The notes under the pieces were generated by a model. That model worked only from the letters and a program-made list of their open reading frames with translations. It was not told where the DNA came from and did not search any database. Both the position numbers and the translations under genes were made by a program. From the NCBI RefSeq assembly GCF_049568105.1, contig NZ_CP145335.1:1426001-1490000 (forward strand): 64,000 nucleotides of DNA. The letters are read 5' to 3'. This document shows positions 1-9,016 of this stretch, piece by piece; positions within the stretch are counted from its first letter, which is position 1; the number at the start of each line of letters is the position of its first letter. This DNA is from Salinisphaera sp049568105 (GTDB lineage: Bacteria > Pseudomonadota > Gammaproteobacteria > Nevskiales > Salinisphaeraceae).

Positions 1-816
1 ATGGCTCCAAGGCCCGACCAACCCCTTGACCGGGGCTTCGACGTTGGCCAACAGTCGGAACACGGCATTCGAATAACCATCTGCCCAGCCAGAGACCGCA
101 TAGATCGGGCAGCGAATCTGGGCAAAGTCTTCGCAGACCGAGCCGTGCTTCCAGAAATTGCCGCGATGCTGGTGTCGAGTCCATTGATCCAGCCACAGAC
201 CCGAGCCCTTGAGCCGGTCGTACCACATGCGTCGCCAATCGTCGCCGACCACGGCCGGGTCCGGCGGACAGGAGGTGCCCGCGAACATGATCGAGGCCCA
301 GGATAGATTGTCGAGCAGCATGCAGCCGCCCATATAGTGCACATCGTCGGCATAGCGATCGTCGGTCGAGCAGACCGTGATCACTGCCTTGAGGGCTTCC
401 GGCTGTAGGGCCGCGATCTGCAGGCCGTTGAAGCCGCCCCAGGAAATGCCGATCATGCCGACATTGCCGTCGCACCAGGGCTGCTCGGCCAGCCAGTTGA
501 TGATGGCCACGCCGTCGGTCAGCTCAGCGACCGTGTATTCGTCGGTGAGTACGCCCTCGGAGTCACCGGAGCCGCGTATATCGACTCGTACCGAGGCATA
601 GCCGTGGCCGGCGAAATAGGGGTGGTTCAGATCGTCGCGCGGTCGGGTGTGGTCGGATTTGCGGTAGGGAATGTATTCCAGGATCGCTGGCACCGGGTTG
701 TCTTCGGCGTTCTCGGGCAGCCATACCCGAGCCGCCAGGCGCACACCATCGGCCATGGTGATCCAGACATCTTCCAGTTCAGTGACCGGATGGGGGAAAA
801 GCCGTGTACGTCGCAT
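1..816 (-). CDS. CocE/NonD family hydrolase (X-Pro dipeptidyl-peptidase S15-like), 3' end outside window
   Basis: An open frame starts at the ATG at 814-816, behind a GAAGGAG Shine-Dalgarno, and runs off the left edge, so about 272 N-terminal residues are visible. The protein opens with the family's usual 'DGVRLAARVWLP' strand. It carries the nucleophile elbow GISWGG (Ser in GxSxGG) and an oxyanion-side 'IPYRKSD' segment. CocE/NonD enzymes are alpha/beta hydrolases acting on esters or X-Pro peptides, usually in the cytoplasm; the substrate here is unknown. It follows the ATP-grasp gene by 14 bp and is almost certainly co-transcribed with it, so the pair may make and break, or modify, the same amide or ester. 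The missing C-terminus should hold the remaining catalytic residues and the jelly-roll domain. Confidence 0.88.
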   Translation of the reverse strand, partial: MRRTRLFPHPVTELEDVWITMADGVRLAARVWLPENAEDNPVPAILEYIPYRKSDHTRPRDDLNHPYFAGHGYASVRVDIRGSGDSEGVLTDEYTVAELTDGVAIINWLAEQPWCDGNVGMIGISWGGFNGLQIAALQPEALKAVITVCSTDDRYADDVHYMGGCMLLDNLSWASIMFAGTSCPPDPAVVGDDWRRMWYDRLKGSGLWLDQWTRHQHRGNFWKHGSVCEDFAQIRCPIYAVSGWADGYSNAVFRLLANVEAPVKGLVGPWSH

Positions 817-830
817 CGCCAGTCGCTCCT

Positions 831-2117
831 TCAGGTGATCGGCTTCAGGTCGAAATCGAGCCGATTCCGACACAGCCGGTAACGCGTTCTGAGTTGTTCA
901 GGCCCGTCGCCGCCGATATAAACCAGCGCCAGCGCGTAGCTGTAGGTTTCCTGATGCGTCAGTTCCGACAGGCGCATGCCGGGGTGGACATGCGGCTCGA
1001 AGATCATACCCGGAATCTCGGCGGCCAGTACCTTGAGCTCGGCGTCGCTGGGTAGGCGCCCGACCACGGCGTCGTCATAGGCCCGCAGGAAACAGCAGGC
1101 AGCGTAGGCGAACCGGCCCTTGCCATCGGGGAACTGCGGTTTTCGGCCGAGTGCCACGTTGACCGCGGCTTCGTGATTGGACACGCCGTCGACCTTTTCG
1201 AACAGATCCGAATGGTGCTGGGCGATCCGGGTGTTGATTTCCAGCAGCCAGACGTTGTCGGCATCGGCATCCCAGAAGAACTCGATGTTGAAGGCCGACT
1301 GGTCGAAGCCGATGTGGGCCAGCACGCGGCGGGCGATATCTTCCATCATCGCCCGGGCTCGGTGTGGCAGTCGGGACGGGTATTGATAGCGTAGAAATGT
1401 GGGCCGGCCCTTGGCCCGGATCGAGTCGATCAGGCCATGGAAATGGATCTCGCCGTCGATTACATAGCCTTCGAGGGTGCATTGACGGCCGCCGATCAGC
1501 GATTCGGCGAGACAATAGTGGCCGCCCACCGCCGCGATCTCGGCCGGCAGTTCGGCATGCTCAAGGATACGATCGAAAGGCTCGGCGAAGATGCCGATAT
1601 TCGCCCGGATCTCGGTCAGGGCCGTGCGCAGCGCTTCGTCGCTGTCAATATGAAAACCGAGATAGGAGCCGGCCGATTTCACCGGTTTGAGCCAGAACGG
1701 GTAGTCGAGTGTCAGTTCGCCGACCACATCGGTTGCGAACGGGTCGACCAGCTCGAAGCGCGGGATGTGCGTAGCCACTACGGCACGCTGTTCGCAGCGG
1801 CTCCAGTATTTATGTTCGCATTTGAGCAGGGCTTCCAGGCTCGGCCCCCGCAAGCCAAAGCCGCGGGCCAAGATCGGCAGCATGGTCGAGACCGGGAAAT
1901 CGACATACCCGATCAGAGCGTCGACCGGGCCTTCGAAAGCCTCGAGCCGTGCGTTGGCGCGTTCGAGCAGGTCGTCGATGGGAAAATATTCGGTCTCCAT
2001 GATCTCGCTCGGATCGATAAGACCGATGAAGCGGCATTCCTCGGCGATCGGCAGTCGCTCGAGCTTGCGTCGATTGAAATCATCCAAGCCCAGGACGAAG
2101 ACATTGCGACGGGTCAT
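831..2117 (-). CDS. ATP-grasp domain protein
   Basis: This 428-aa protein has the ATP-grasp layout. It has an N-terminal Rossmann-like part starting MTRRNVFVLGLDDFNRRK, a central nucleotide-binding region with 'PFWLKPVKSAGS', and the metal-binding strand 'NIEFFWD....VWLLEINTRIAQHH', whose Glu and Asn fit the family's Mg-ATP ligands. ATP-grasp ligases join a carboxylate to an amine or thiol through an acyl phosphate. Upstream in-frame codons exist to 2273, but the ATG at 2117 is where the family-like sequence begins and it has a weak CAGGTG ribosome site. The CocE-type hydrolase follows 14 bp downstream. The exact substrate cannot be read from sequence. Confidence 0.8.
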   Translation of the reverse strand: MTRRNVFVLGLDDFNRRKLERLPIAEECRFIGLIDPSEIMETEYFPIDDLLERANARLEAFEGPVDALIGYVDFPVSTMLPILARGFGLRGPSLEALLKCEHKYWSRCEQRAVVATHIPRFELVDPFATDVVGELTLDYPFWLKPVKSAGSYLGFHIDSDEALRTALTEIRANIGIFAEPFDRILEHAELPAEIAAVGGHYCLAESLIGGRQCTLEGYVIDGEIHFHGLIDSIRAKGRPTFLRYQYPSRLPHRARAMMEDIARRVLAHIGFDQSAFNIEFFWDADADNVWLLEINTRIAQHHSDLFEKVDGVSNHEAAVNVALGRKPQFPDGKGRFAYAACCFLRAYDDAVVGRLPSDAELKVLAAEIPGMIFEPHVHPGMRLSELTHQETYSYALALVYIGGDGPEQLRTRYRLCRNRLDFDLKPIT

Positions 2118-2497
2118 GCAGCACCTGTTCGTGACACGCGTTATGCGCGTGTCTTCAACATAAGCGCTGACGAACCGGTTGGGTAGGGGTGGCAGAGCGA
2201 GCCGACAAACGGCCGGCGATCGCCAGCCGGGCATGGTGCAATTTTTTAACGGTATGCCGGCGTCGATGGGCACCCGTGGTCCCTCATGTCAAGACATCCG
2301 GGCCCAGGGCGCGACAGCCGGGCAATCCGCGCTGTTATGCGCTAACGCTGCCAGGCTAGTTGATACTCAAAGATCGTCTGCTGGCTGCGCGAACTACGGG
2401 GCTGCGACACGATGCGCAAACCCCGCGTGCCAGGGCCAAACGAGGATTCGCACGAAACCTCGACCGGCCCTGATATGGCGAGCGTCGATGGTGATAC
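2118..2497. promoter_or_regulatory. Intergenic region upstream of the ATP-grasp gene, with an inverted repeat
   Basis: No gene is supported here. A perfect inverted repeat, ACACGCG-TTATG-CGCGTGT, lies at 2134-2152, 17 bp upstream of the ATP-grasp start codon. Its position suits an operator or a 5'-UTR hairpin. Near 2450-2470 the string CGCACGAAACCTCGAC resembles one end of the dispersed repeat family described at 11512, but too little matches to call a copy. Confidence 0.4.
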
Positions 2498-2863
2498 TTA
2501 GCCGATCACCCACTGACGTGCTGACTCGCGGCCGTCGAAGCGATAGGTCTCGCAATCCATCTTCGGGGCCAGCTTGTCGAGCACGGTGGTGGCGGTACGC
2601 ACACCTTCGACATCGGTGACTACGGCCAGCTTGTCGAAGCGGTCCCAGTGCTTGATGGCATCTTTGAGTTCGCTGAACACGGTCGAGGCCGACATGCCGC
2701 CCATCGATTTGATCTCGATGTAGAGCCGCAGGGTGTCGTGTTGTTGAAGCCGCTGTTCGATATCGGACAGCACATTGGCAAAGTCCTGGGAACCGACCTC
2801 GCCGTCGATTTCCAGCGGAACCACATGATCGGCATCAGAAGGAAAAGGGGCGATTCGAAGCAT
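2498..2863 (-). CDS. SpoIIAA-like (STAS-related) protein
   Basis: This 121-aa protein starts MLRIAPFPSDADHVVPLEIDG and ends ESARQWVIG. Its pattern of a short beta-hairpin, a helix of acidic residues ('FANVLSDIEQRLQQHDTLRLYIEI') and a C-terminal 'KLAVVTDVEGVR' strand fits the SpoIIAA-like/DUF3478 family, a STAS-related fold of unclear role often found in Gammaproteobacteria. The ATG at 2863 was chosen because family homology starts there; an upstream in-frame extension to 3007 has no family features and runs into the divergent neighbour. It is transcribed away from the acetyltransferase gene at 2986. Confidence 0.75.
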   Translation of the reverse strand: MLRIAPFPSDADHVVPLEIDGEVGSQDFANVLSDIEQRLQQHDTLRLYIEIKSMGGMSASTVFSELKDAIKHWDRFDKLAVVTDVEGVRTATTVLDKLAPKMDCETYRFDGRESARQWVIG

Positions 2864-2985
2864 TGGATCTCTTGGATCGTTGAATTCAAATACCAAGCTA
2901 ACAAAGCTATGCGAGTGGACCATCCGTGAATCGCCGGAGGGTTGGGCATAATGGGCTGCTGCGATTCCCAGGCCCGCCCCGCTCG

Positions 2986-3432
2986 ATGAACGATATCCAA
3001 ATGACATGGCAACGGCTCGACGACCTATCGGCGCGCACGCTGCACGAGATTATTGCCCTGCGTGAAGCGGTATTCGTGGTCGAACAGGCCTGTGCCTATC
3101 AGGAAACCGATGCCGAAGATCTCACGGCCTGGCATCTGACGTTGTATGTGGCCGGGCGACTGGCGGGTTATCTCAGGCTGATCGAAACGACCGAACCCGC
3201 TATTGGCCGGGTATTGATCGCGCCGGCCTTTCGCGGCCGGGGGCTGGCGCGCCGACTGATGCGTGAGGGGCTCGATCAGGCCCGGCGACAGCACGGGCCG
3301 GTTGCGGTTCATATCAGCGCCCAGGCCCATCTACGGGGCTTCTACGAAAGCCTCGGTTTCATAGCGATCTCGGAAATCTATCTCGAAGATGGCATTCCGC
3401 ATCAAGCCATGGTGTTCGAATCCGCAGGCTAA
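2986..3432 (+). CDS. elaA: ElaA-type GNAT acetyltransferase
   Basis: This 148-aa protein has the ElaA signature: 'LREAVFVVEQACAYQETDAEDL' near the N-terminus, the acetyl-CoA loop 'IAPAFRGRGLARRLM' (Q/RxxGxG/A type), and the conserved tail 'HLRGFYESLGFIAISEIYLEDGIPH'. GNAT enzymes transfer acetyl groups from acetyl-CoA; the natural substrate of ElaA is not settled. The start is uncertain: an ATG at 2986 and another at 3001 (MTWQRLDD, which aligns with the E. coli start) are both possible, and neither has a clear ribosome site. It is divergent from the SpoIIAA-like gene. Confidence 0.85.
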   Translation: MNDIQMTWQRLDDLSARTLHEIIALREAVFVVEQACAYQETDAEDLTAWHLTLYVAGRLAGYLRLIETTEPAIGRVLIAPAFRGRGLARRLMREGLDQARRQHGPVAVHISAQAHLRGFYESLGFIAISEIYLEDGIPHQAMVFESAG

Positions 3433-3504
3433 AACACCGCCTGTGCCTGGCCGCACCCCGGGTCGTAGCGGCTGCGCTATGATGGCCGCGATTGTAAGGA
3501 GTTG

Positions 3505-4356
3505 ATGATGTTTGGGTCTCGCGCGTTCGATCGATACGCGATCGTGTTGCTGATGCTGTGGGCCGTCTGGTGGCTTGGTCTGTGGTCCACGCCGGCGCTG
3601 GCCGGCCCCAAAATCGTGTTTCCAACCCATGTTCAGCAGGGCGCGATGGTGATCGGCCGGGTGCCGCCGAACAGCCGGGTGCGCTATGCCGGCCGTACGC
3701 TACGGGTGACTGATTACGGCACGGTCGTCTTTGGCGTGGGTCGCGACGCGGAGGGCCCGGCCCGGTTGACGGTGACGCCGCCGAACGGCGGGTCACAGAC
3801 GGTCGAAGTGCGTATTCAGGATCGCGATTGGCCGATCCAGCGCGTCGACGGCGTGCCGCCGAAAACCGTCTCGCCGCCGCCAGACATTGCCCAGCGAATC
3901 CGGCGTGAGCAGGCCCGGGTGCATGCTGCGCGCGAGCACAGCGACGATGGCATCGGTTTCGCCGAGCATTTCATTCGTCCGGCCGAGGGGCCGATCAGCG
4001 GCCGCTTCGGTAGCCAGCGGATCTATAACGGCACGCCGGGTTCGGCGCATTCAGGCATGGATATCGCCGCCGAGCGCGGTGCGCCGGTGCGGGCCCCAGC
4101 GGCCGGCAAAGTGGTATTCGCCGATCCGGATTTGTATCTCACCGGCGGCACGGTGCTGATCGACCATGGCCATGGCATCGGTTCCAACTTCCTGCATATG
4201 TCGGCGCTCGATGTCGCGGTCGGGGACCGCGTCGAACAGGGCCAGACCATCGGCCGGGTCGGGGCGAGCGGCCGTGCCACCGGCCCGCATTTGCACTGGG
4301 GCATGACTTGGTACAACACGCGGATCGATCCATTGCTGGTGCTCAACCGGCCTTGA
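3505..4356 (+). CDS. M23 family (LytM-type) metallopeptidase, secreted
   Basis: This protein is about 283 aa long. A hydrophobic N-terminal segment with an ALAG processing site (about residues 10-35) indicates export. The C-terminal half carries the M23 zinc site: 'HSGMDIA' (His...Asp) near residue 183 and 'HLHW' near residue 264. Such enzymes cleave peptidoglycan cross-bridge peptides, or are inactive regulators; here the metal ligands look intact, so an active envelope endopeptidase is likely. The N-terminal 'VPPNSRVRYAGRTLRV' region is the beta-rich prodomain common in this group. AAGGAG precedes three possible starts (TTG 3502, ATG 3505, ATG 3508); ATG 3505 is used here. Confidence 0.88.
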   Translation: MMFGSRAFDRYAIVLLMLWAVWWLGLWSTPALAGPKIVFPTHVQQGAMVIGRVPPNSRVRYAGRTLRVTDYGTVVFGVGRDAEGPARLTVTPPNGGSQTVEVRIQDRDWPIQRVDGVPPKTVSPPPDIAQRIRREQARVHAAREHSDDGIGFAEHFIRPAEGPISGRFGSQRIYNGTPGSAHSGMDIAAERGAPVRAPAAGKVVFADPDLYLTGGTVLIDHGHGIGSNFLHMSALDVAVGDRVEQGQTIGRVGASGRATGPHLHWGMTWYNTRIDPLLVLNRP

Positions 4357-4430
4357 ATTGGCGCTCGGGCTACCGGGCATCTTAAAGGCCGGCCGATTGG
4401 TCGGGCCTGCAGTCGCGATGGGGAGTCGTC

Positions 4431-5357
4431 TTGCCACAGGATCAGCCACACGCCGGGTTACAAACAGCCGAACAAAACACGGGCTTGGCCGCGGCCTTCG
4501 GGGCGTTTGTCACCTGGGGTTTTCTGCCGCTGTATTTCCACTGGATCGGGCCCGAGGTCTCGCCCTGGGAAATTCTCGATCATCGGATCGTCTGGACCGC
4601 GATCCTGTTGGGTGTAGGGGTGCTGGCCACCGGGCGGGCACAGCGCGTGGCCGCCGTGTTTACGAACGCGCGCCTGCTGCTACCGCTCGTGGTTACGGCG
4701 CTGCTGGTATGCACGAACTGGGGCACCTTCATCTGGGCGGTGGTCCATCACCGGGTGGTCGAGACCAGCCTCGGCTATTACATCAATCCGCTGCTCAACG
4801 TCGCCCTGGGGTTTGTGTTTCTGGGCGAACGCCTGCGGCCGCTGCAGTGGCTGGCGGTGGCGATCGCGGCCGCCGGGGTGTTGTTCATGATCGTAGCCTA
4901 CGGCACCGTGCCCTGGGTGTCGCTGATCCTGGCCGGCTGTTTCGGCTGCTATGGGCTGATCCGCAAGCAGCTCGAGGTCGACAGTGTGACCGGTCTGCTT
5001 ACCGAAACGCTGTTGTTAGCGCCCTTGGCGCTGGCCTCGCTTGGCTGGTTTTATGTCCATGGGCAGGCCAGCTTTCTGATCGCTGGCCCGCAGACCGATC
5101 TGTTGTTGATCGGCGCTGGTGTGTTGACGATCGTGCCGTTCGTGCTGTTTGCCGCCGGCGCACGCCGGCTGCGCCTGGGCACTATCGGCTTGATCCAGTA
5201 TTTGACCCCGACCCTGCATTTTCTGACCGGCGTGTATCTGTTCGGCGAGCCGTTCAGCCAGGCCGAAATCGTCACCTTTGGCTGTATCTGGCTCGGGCTG
5301 GCGGTCTATACCATCGATATCCTGCGCGTTGCACAGCGTCGACCGGCGACGGCGTGA
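4431..5357 (+). CDS. rarD: RarD-type EamA/DMT superfamily permease
   Basis: This 308-aa protein has ten hydrophobic segments. The N-terminus reads 'GAFVTWGFLPLYFHW' and is followed by 'EILDHRIVWT', the RarD subfamily signature. 'NWGTFIWAV' and 'SLGYYINPLLNVALGFVFLGERL' are also characteristic. RarD proteins belong to the drug/metabolite transporter superfamily and sit in the inner membrane; the substrate is unknown. Translation most likely starts at TTG 4431, five bases after GGGAG, because the frame has no earlier ATG compatible with the family. It converges with the gene at 5371-6138, leaving only 13 bp between stops. Confidence 0.9.
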   Translation: MPQDQPHAGLQTAEQNTGLAAAFGAFVTWGFLPLYFHWIGPEVSPWEILDHRIVWTAILLGVGVLATGRAQRVAAVFTNARLLLPLVVTALLVCTNWGTFIWAVVHHRVVETSLGYYINPLLNVALGFVFLGERLRPLQWLAVAIAAAGVLFMIVAYGTVPWVSLILAGCFGCYGLIRKQLEVDSVTGLLTETLLLAPLALASLGWFYVHGQASFLIAGPQTDLLLIGAGVLTIVPFVLFAAGARRLRLGTIGLIQYLTPTLHFLTGVYLFGEPFSQAEIVTFGCIWLGLAVYTIDILRVAQRRPATA

Positions 5358-5370
5358 GCCGTTGGCCTGA

Positions 5371-6138
5371 TCAGCCGGGCTGCCAGCTGCGCTGTAGCTG
5401 GCGCAGCACCTGGGCATAGCTATCGAAACCGCGGGCCAGATAGTCGAGCACCGGCGCGATATCCAGTTCCCGGGCCAGCCGGTGGCCGGCGGCCTGGTGG
5501 TAGGCGCGTCGGCCCATGTCGCGGTAATAATCGGCGCTAAGCGAACTGCGCCCGTAACGCAGCCGGTGCTCGATCCAGCCATGGCCGATGCCGGATAGAT
5601 ACAAGGCATAGTTGCCCAGATGGGCATGCACCAGGAACTGGCGCTCCTGGTGGCTCTCGGCGGCCTCGGCCAGCAGATCGACCAGATACTCGAACGACTC
5701 CGTCTCGCCCGGTTGGATGCGATACAGCCGTTCGGTGCGCACGAACAGGCTGAGCAGGTTCGCCAGATAGCGAATCACGCGGCGCTGTAGATAGCTTTTG
5801 GGCGTCGGTAGGCGCCGGCGCAGCATGACGTGGAAATACAGATGCGGCGAGATATTCAGCCAGCCGCCGCATTCGCCGGCTACGCGTTCGTAGACGCCGT
5901 CCTGTTCGAGCAGGGCTTCGAGCGCTGGCGCGATACCGTCGGTAATCAGCGTATCGTCGTCCGTGGCCTGGCCGGACAACTCCAGTAGAAAAGCGATGTC
6001 CTTGGCTTCGAGCCAGGTGGCATCGGCCTGGGCGAAATCGGGCACGCGGGGCACGGTCGGGCGGGCGCGACGCTGGGCAGGCGTTGATGGACAGGCGCGA
6101 TCGCGGCGCGGCTCGAATGGAATGATCTTGTCAGTCAT
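5371..6138 (-). CDS. Conserved hypothetical protein, helical, 255 aa
   Basis: I do not recognise the family. The start is ATG 6138 (MTDKIIPFEPRRDRA); an upstream in-frame extension lacks protein-like composition. The first about 55 residues are Arg/Pro-rich and probably disordered. The rest is predicted helical, with 'KDIAFLLELSGQAT', 'LYFHVMLRRRL', 'YLANLLSLFVR', 'HLGNYALYLSGIGHGWIEHRLRYG' and 'YYRDMGRRAYHQAAGHRLA' as the likely conserved blocks. There is no signal peptide and no clear membrane span. It diverges from the ABC exporter operon at 6355 and converges with rarD. Confidence 0.7.
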   Translation of the reverse strand: MTDKIIPFEPRRDRACPSTPAQRRARPTVPRVPDFAQADATWLEAKDIAFLLELSGQATDDDTLITDGIAPALEALLEQDGVYERVAGECGGWLNISPHLYFHVMLRRRLPTPKSYLQRRVIRYLANLLSLFVRTERLYRIQPGETESFEYLVDLLAEAAESHQERQFLVHAHLGNYALYLSGIGHGWIEHRLRYGRSSLSADYYRDMGRRAYHQAAGHRLARELDIAPVLDYLARGFDSYAQVLRQLQRSWQPG

Positions 6139-6354
6139 TGGTCGCCCCCGGCGTCGAAACGGACTCGTCTTTGAAGATAGCGCGATTACCGTGTCTTGTG
6201 GCGAATGACGAACAGCCGCTTGGCGATACGGGCGGCCGGCGAGCTGGTCTTGCCGGCATAATCCGAGCGCGTAGGCGGTTATGGCCCACCGTGGACTATT
6301 CGGTCTGCCATACTGGATCGGCCAATCCGTTGTGTTCAGGTAAAGGACGGTTCG

Positions 6355-7284
6355 TTGACCGACCCCGTAATCGAGATCCATGGGCTCAACAAAACCTATG
6401 ACTCCGGCTTTTCTGCGCTTAAAAACGTCGATCTGACGATCCGCCCGGGCGAGATCTTCGCGCTGCTCGGGCCGAACGGCGCCGGCAAGACGACGCTGAT
6501 CAACGTCATCTGCGGCATCGTCAATCCTAGCGGCGGCACGGTGATGGCCGGCGGCCACGATGTGATCCGCGACTTTCGCGGCGCGCGCGAAAAGATCGGG
6601 CTGGTGCCCCAGGAGCTGACCGTCGAGCCGTTCGCCAAGGTCTGGTCGACCGTAGCTTTTTCGCGCGGGCTATTCGGCAAGCGCCGCAACGATGCGCATA
6701 TCGAACGAGTGCTCAAGGATTTGTCGCTCTGGGACAAGCGCAAGAACGCCACCCGCGAGCTGTCTGGCGGCATGAAACGTCGGGTGATGATCGCCAAGGC
6801 GCTGTCGCATGAACCCGAGATCCTGTTTCTCGACGAGCCGACTGCCGGGGTCGACGTCGAACTGCGCCGCAGTATGTGGAACGTCGTGCGTGGGCTGCGC
6901 GAGCACGGCGTGACCATCGTGCTGACCACCCACTATCTAGAAGAGGCCGAGCAGATGGCCGATCGCATCGGCGTGATCCAGAACGGCGAGATTTCGCTGG
7001 TCGACGAGACCGCCGTGCTCATGGACAAGCTGGGCGAAAAACGGCTGACCATCAGCTTGGCCGAGCCGCTGGCCGAGATGCCTGCGGCGCTCGCCGAGCA
7101 CGAACTGCATCTCGGCGACGACGGTTATCAGCTTGTCTATGTCTATCGGGCCGGGGGCCAGAGCGACGGCGTGCGACAGCTGTTCCACGATCTGGATGCC
7201 GCCGGCATTGCTTTTACGGACGTGGATACCAAACAGAGTTCGCTAGAGGAAATTTTCGTGAATCTGGTGGAAAACGGGCGATGA
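6355..7284 (+). CDS. ABC-2 type exporter, ATP-binding subunit (YadG-like)
   Basis: This 309-aa nucleotide-binding subunit has Walker A 'GPNGAGKTT', signature 'LSGGMKRR', Walker B 'ILFLDEPTAGVD' and the H-loop 'TTHYLEEAEQ'. The C-terminal extension after residue 220 is typical of ABC-2 drug or polysaccharide exporter ATPases. The start is TTG 6355, with AAAGGA eight bases upstream. The stop overlaps the permease start by ATGA, so the two subunits are translationally coupled and should form one inner-membrane exporter. The substrate is unknown. Confidence 0.9.
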   Translation: MTDPVIEIHGLNKTYDSGFSALKNVDLTIRPGEIFALLGPNGAGKTTLINVICGIVNPSGGTVMAGGHDVIRDFRGAREKIGLVPQELTVEPFAKVWSTVAFSRGLFGKRRNDAHIERVLKDLSLWDKRKNATRELSGGMKRRVMIAKALSHEPEILFLDEPTAGVDVELRRSMWNVVRGLREHGVTIVLTTHYLEEAEQMADRIGVIQNGEISLVDETAVLMDKLGEKRLTISLAEPLAEMPAALAEHELHLGDDGYQLVYVYRAGGQSDGVRQLFHDLDAAGIAFTDVDTKQSSLEEIFVNLVENGR

Positions 7285-8042
7285 ACTGGCAGGCGATCAA
7301 GACTATCTATCTCGCCGAGATGGCACGTACCGGGCGCACGATCGGGCAAAGCGTGATCTCGCCGATCATCTCGACGTCGCTGTACTTCGTGGTGTTCGGT
7401 TCGGCGATCGGCTCGCGTATCACAGAAGTGCAGGGCGTGTCCTACGGGGCTTTCATTGTGCCCGGTCTGATCATGCTGTCGCTGATGACCCAGGGTATTT
7501 CCAATGCTTCGTTCGCGATCTATTTTCCGAAGTTCATAGGCACCATCTACGAACTATTGTCGGCGCCGGTGTCGTTCGTCGAGATCGTGGCCAGCTATGT
7601 TGGGGCCGCGGCTACCAAATCGGCCGTGCTGGGGCTGATCATCTTGGCGACTTCTGAGCTGTTCGTGGATCTGCATATCGCGCATCCGTTCTGGATGATC
7701 GCCTTTTTGTTGCTGACCGCGATCACTTTCAGCCTGTTCGGCTTCATCATCGGGATCTGGGCCGACAACTTCGAAAAACTTACGGTCATTCCGCTGCTGG
7801 TAGTTACGCCGCTGACTTTTCTGGGCGGTACGTTCTACTCGCTGGATATGCTGCCGCCGTTCTGGCAGAAGGTGACCCTGATCAATCCGGTGGTTTATCT
7901 GGTTTCTGGCTTTCGCTGGAGTTTCTACGACACCGCCGACGTCAGCGTGGGCGTCAGCCTGCTGATGATCGGCCTGTTCCTGGCTGTCTGTATTGCTCTG
8001 GTAGCCTGGATTTTTAAAACCGGCTACCGGCTGAAGACCTGA
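7281..8042 (+). CDS. ABC-2 type exporter, permease subunit (YadH-like)
   Basis: This 253-aa membrane protein has about six spans and the ABC-2 signature region 'PLTFLGGTFYSLDMLPPFWQKVTLINPVVYL'. It starts at ATG 7281, overlapping the ATPase stop by 4 bp. An earlier in-frame stretch back to 6876 is only the shadow of the ATPase gene. It pairs with the upstream ATPase. Confidence 0.9.
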   Translation: MNWQAIKTIYLAEMARTGRTIGQSVISPIISTSLYFVVFGSAIGSRITEVQGVSYGAFIVPGLIMLSLMTQGISNASFAIYFPKFIGTIYELLSAPVSFVEIVASYVGAAATKSAVLGLIILATSELFVDLHIAHPFWMIAFLLLTAITFSLFGFIIGIWADNFEKLTVIPLLVVTPLTFLGGTFYSLDMLPPFWQKVTLINPVVYLVSGFRWSFYDTADVSVGVSLLMIGLFLAVCIALVAWIFKTGYRLKT

Positions 8043-8143
8043 ACCGGATAGCCCGGCGTCGCGCGCGCCACGGTCGGTGCCCGGTCATACCACGGCGTGG
8101 CCGATAGCAGCTGGCTGCGCGATTGTTGAAAAACGAGGCAACC

Positions 8144-8809
8144 ATGGCCAAGACAATCGACCAGGGCAAGATGATGACGGCCCTGGACTGGGGCTACGAC
8201 AAAGCGATCAACGGCTTGCCGGGCATGGTTTCGGCCGAGCAGCTGGCGCACAGCTATATGGCCAAAGGCGGTTCGAAAGATGACCAGGTCCGCTCGCTGA
8301 TCCGCTGGCAGAACACCAAGGCTGGCACCTCGGGGTTTTTGAGTGGCCTGGGCGGCGTCGTGACCATGCCGGTGAGCGTGCCGGCCAATATCTCCAGCGT
8401 GCTCTATGTCCAGATGCGCATGGTGGCGGCGATCGCGACCATCGGCGGTTACGACGTCAAGGACGATCGGGTGCAGTCGCTGGTGTATGTCTGTCTGGCC
8501 GGCAATGCCGCCAAGAGCATCATGAAAGACTGCGGTATCGCATTGGGCTCCAAGCTCAGCGCGCGCATGATCCAGTCGATTTCGGCCCAGACACTGATCG
8601 CGATCAATCAGAAAGTGGGCTTTCGCCTGGTAACCAAATTCGGCCATACCGGCGTCATCAACCTGGGCAAGGCGGTACCTTTGGTGGGTGGTGTGATCGG
8701 CGGTGGTGTCGATGCGGCTTCGACCCATGCGATCGGGCGCGTGGCCCGGCAGACTTTCATCCCGGACATGAGCGCCGCACTCGCCGACCCGAGCGCACCG
8801 CCTACATAA
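8144..8809 (+). CDS. EcsC family protein
   Basis: This 221-aa protein starts MAKTIDQGKMMTALDWGYD, with CGAGG five bases before the ATG. The glycine-rich amphipathic helix 'GFLSGLGGVVTMPVSVPANISSVLYVQMRMVAAIA', the 'AGNAAKSIMKDCG' block and 'GVINLGKAVPLVGGVIGGGVDA' near the C-terminus fit the EcsC family. EcsC proteins are small membrane-associated proteins of poorly known function. It stands alone, between the ABC-2 exporter and the MFS gene. Confidence 0.82.
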   Translation: MAKTIDQGKMMTALDWGYDKAINGLPGMVSAEQLAHSYMAKGGSKDDQVRSLIRWQNTKAGTSGFLSGLGGVVTMPVSVPANISSVLYVQMRMVAAIATIGGYDVKDDRVQSLVYVCLAGNAAKSIMKDCGIALGSKLSARMIQSISAQTLIAINQKVGFRLVTKFGHTGVINLGKAVPLVGGVIGGGVDAASTHAIGRVARQTFIPDMSAALADPSAPPT

Positions 8810-9016
8810 CTCGGCCAACGGCCGCAGCGGTCCGAGCCCCGGCTTGGCCCCGCTCGGGCTGGGCCCCGCAGGCGGTATCGGCTCGACCGTCGATGGCATG
8901 CGGCGATCGGCCTGGCTGGGCTGGCATAGTGCCAGATTCGCCGACCGAGTGCGCCGTGTCTGTCGCGCTGCAACCAGGGTCTGGCGAGGCTTCCAATTCA
9001 GCGATCCGGGGGAACC

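Noticed and set aside
4358..5419. A 353-codon plus-strand frame overlapping rarD
   Set aside because: Out-of-frame shadow with Arg-rich sequence; rarD is well supported in the other frame.
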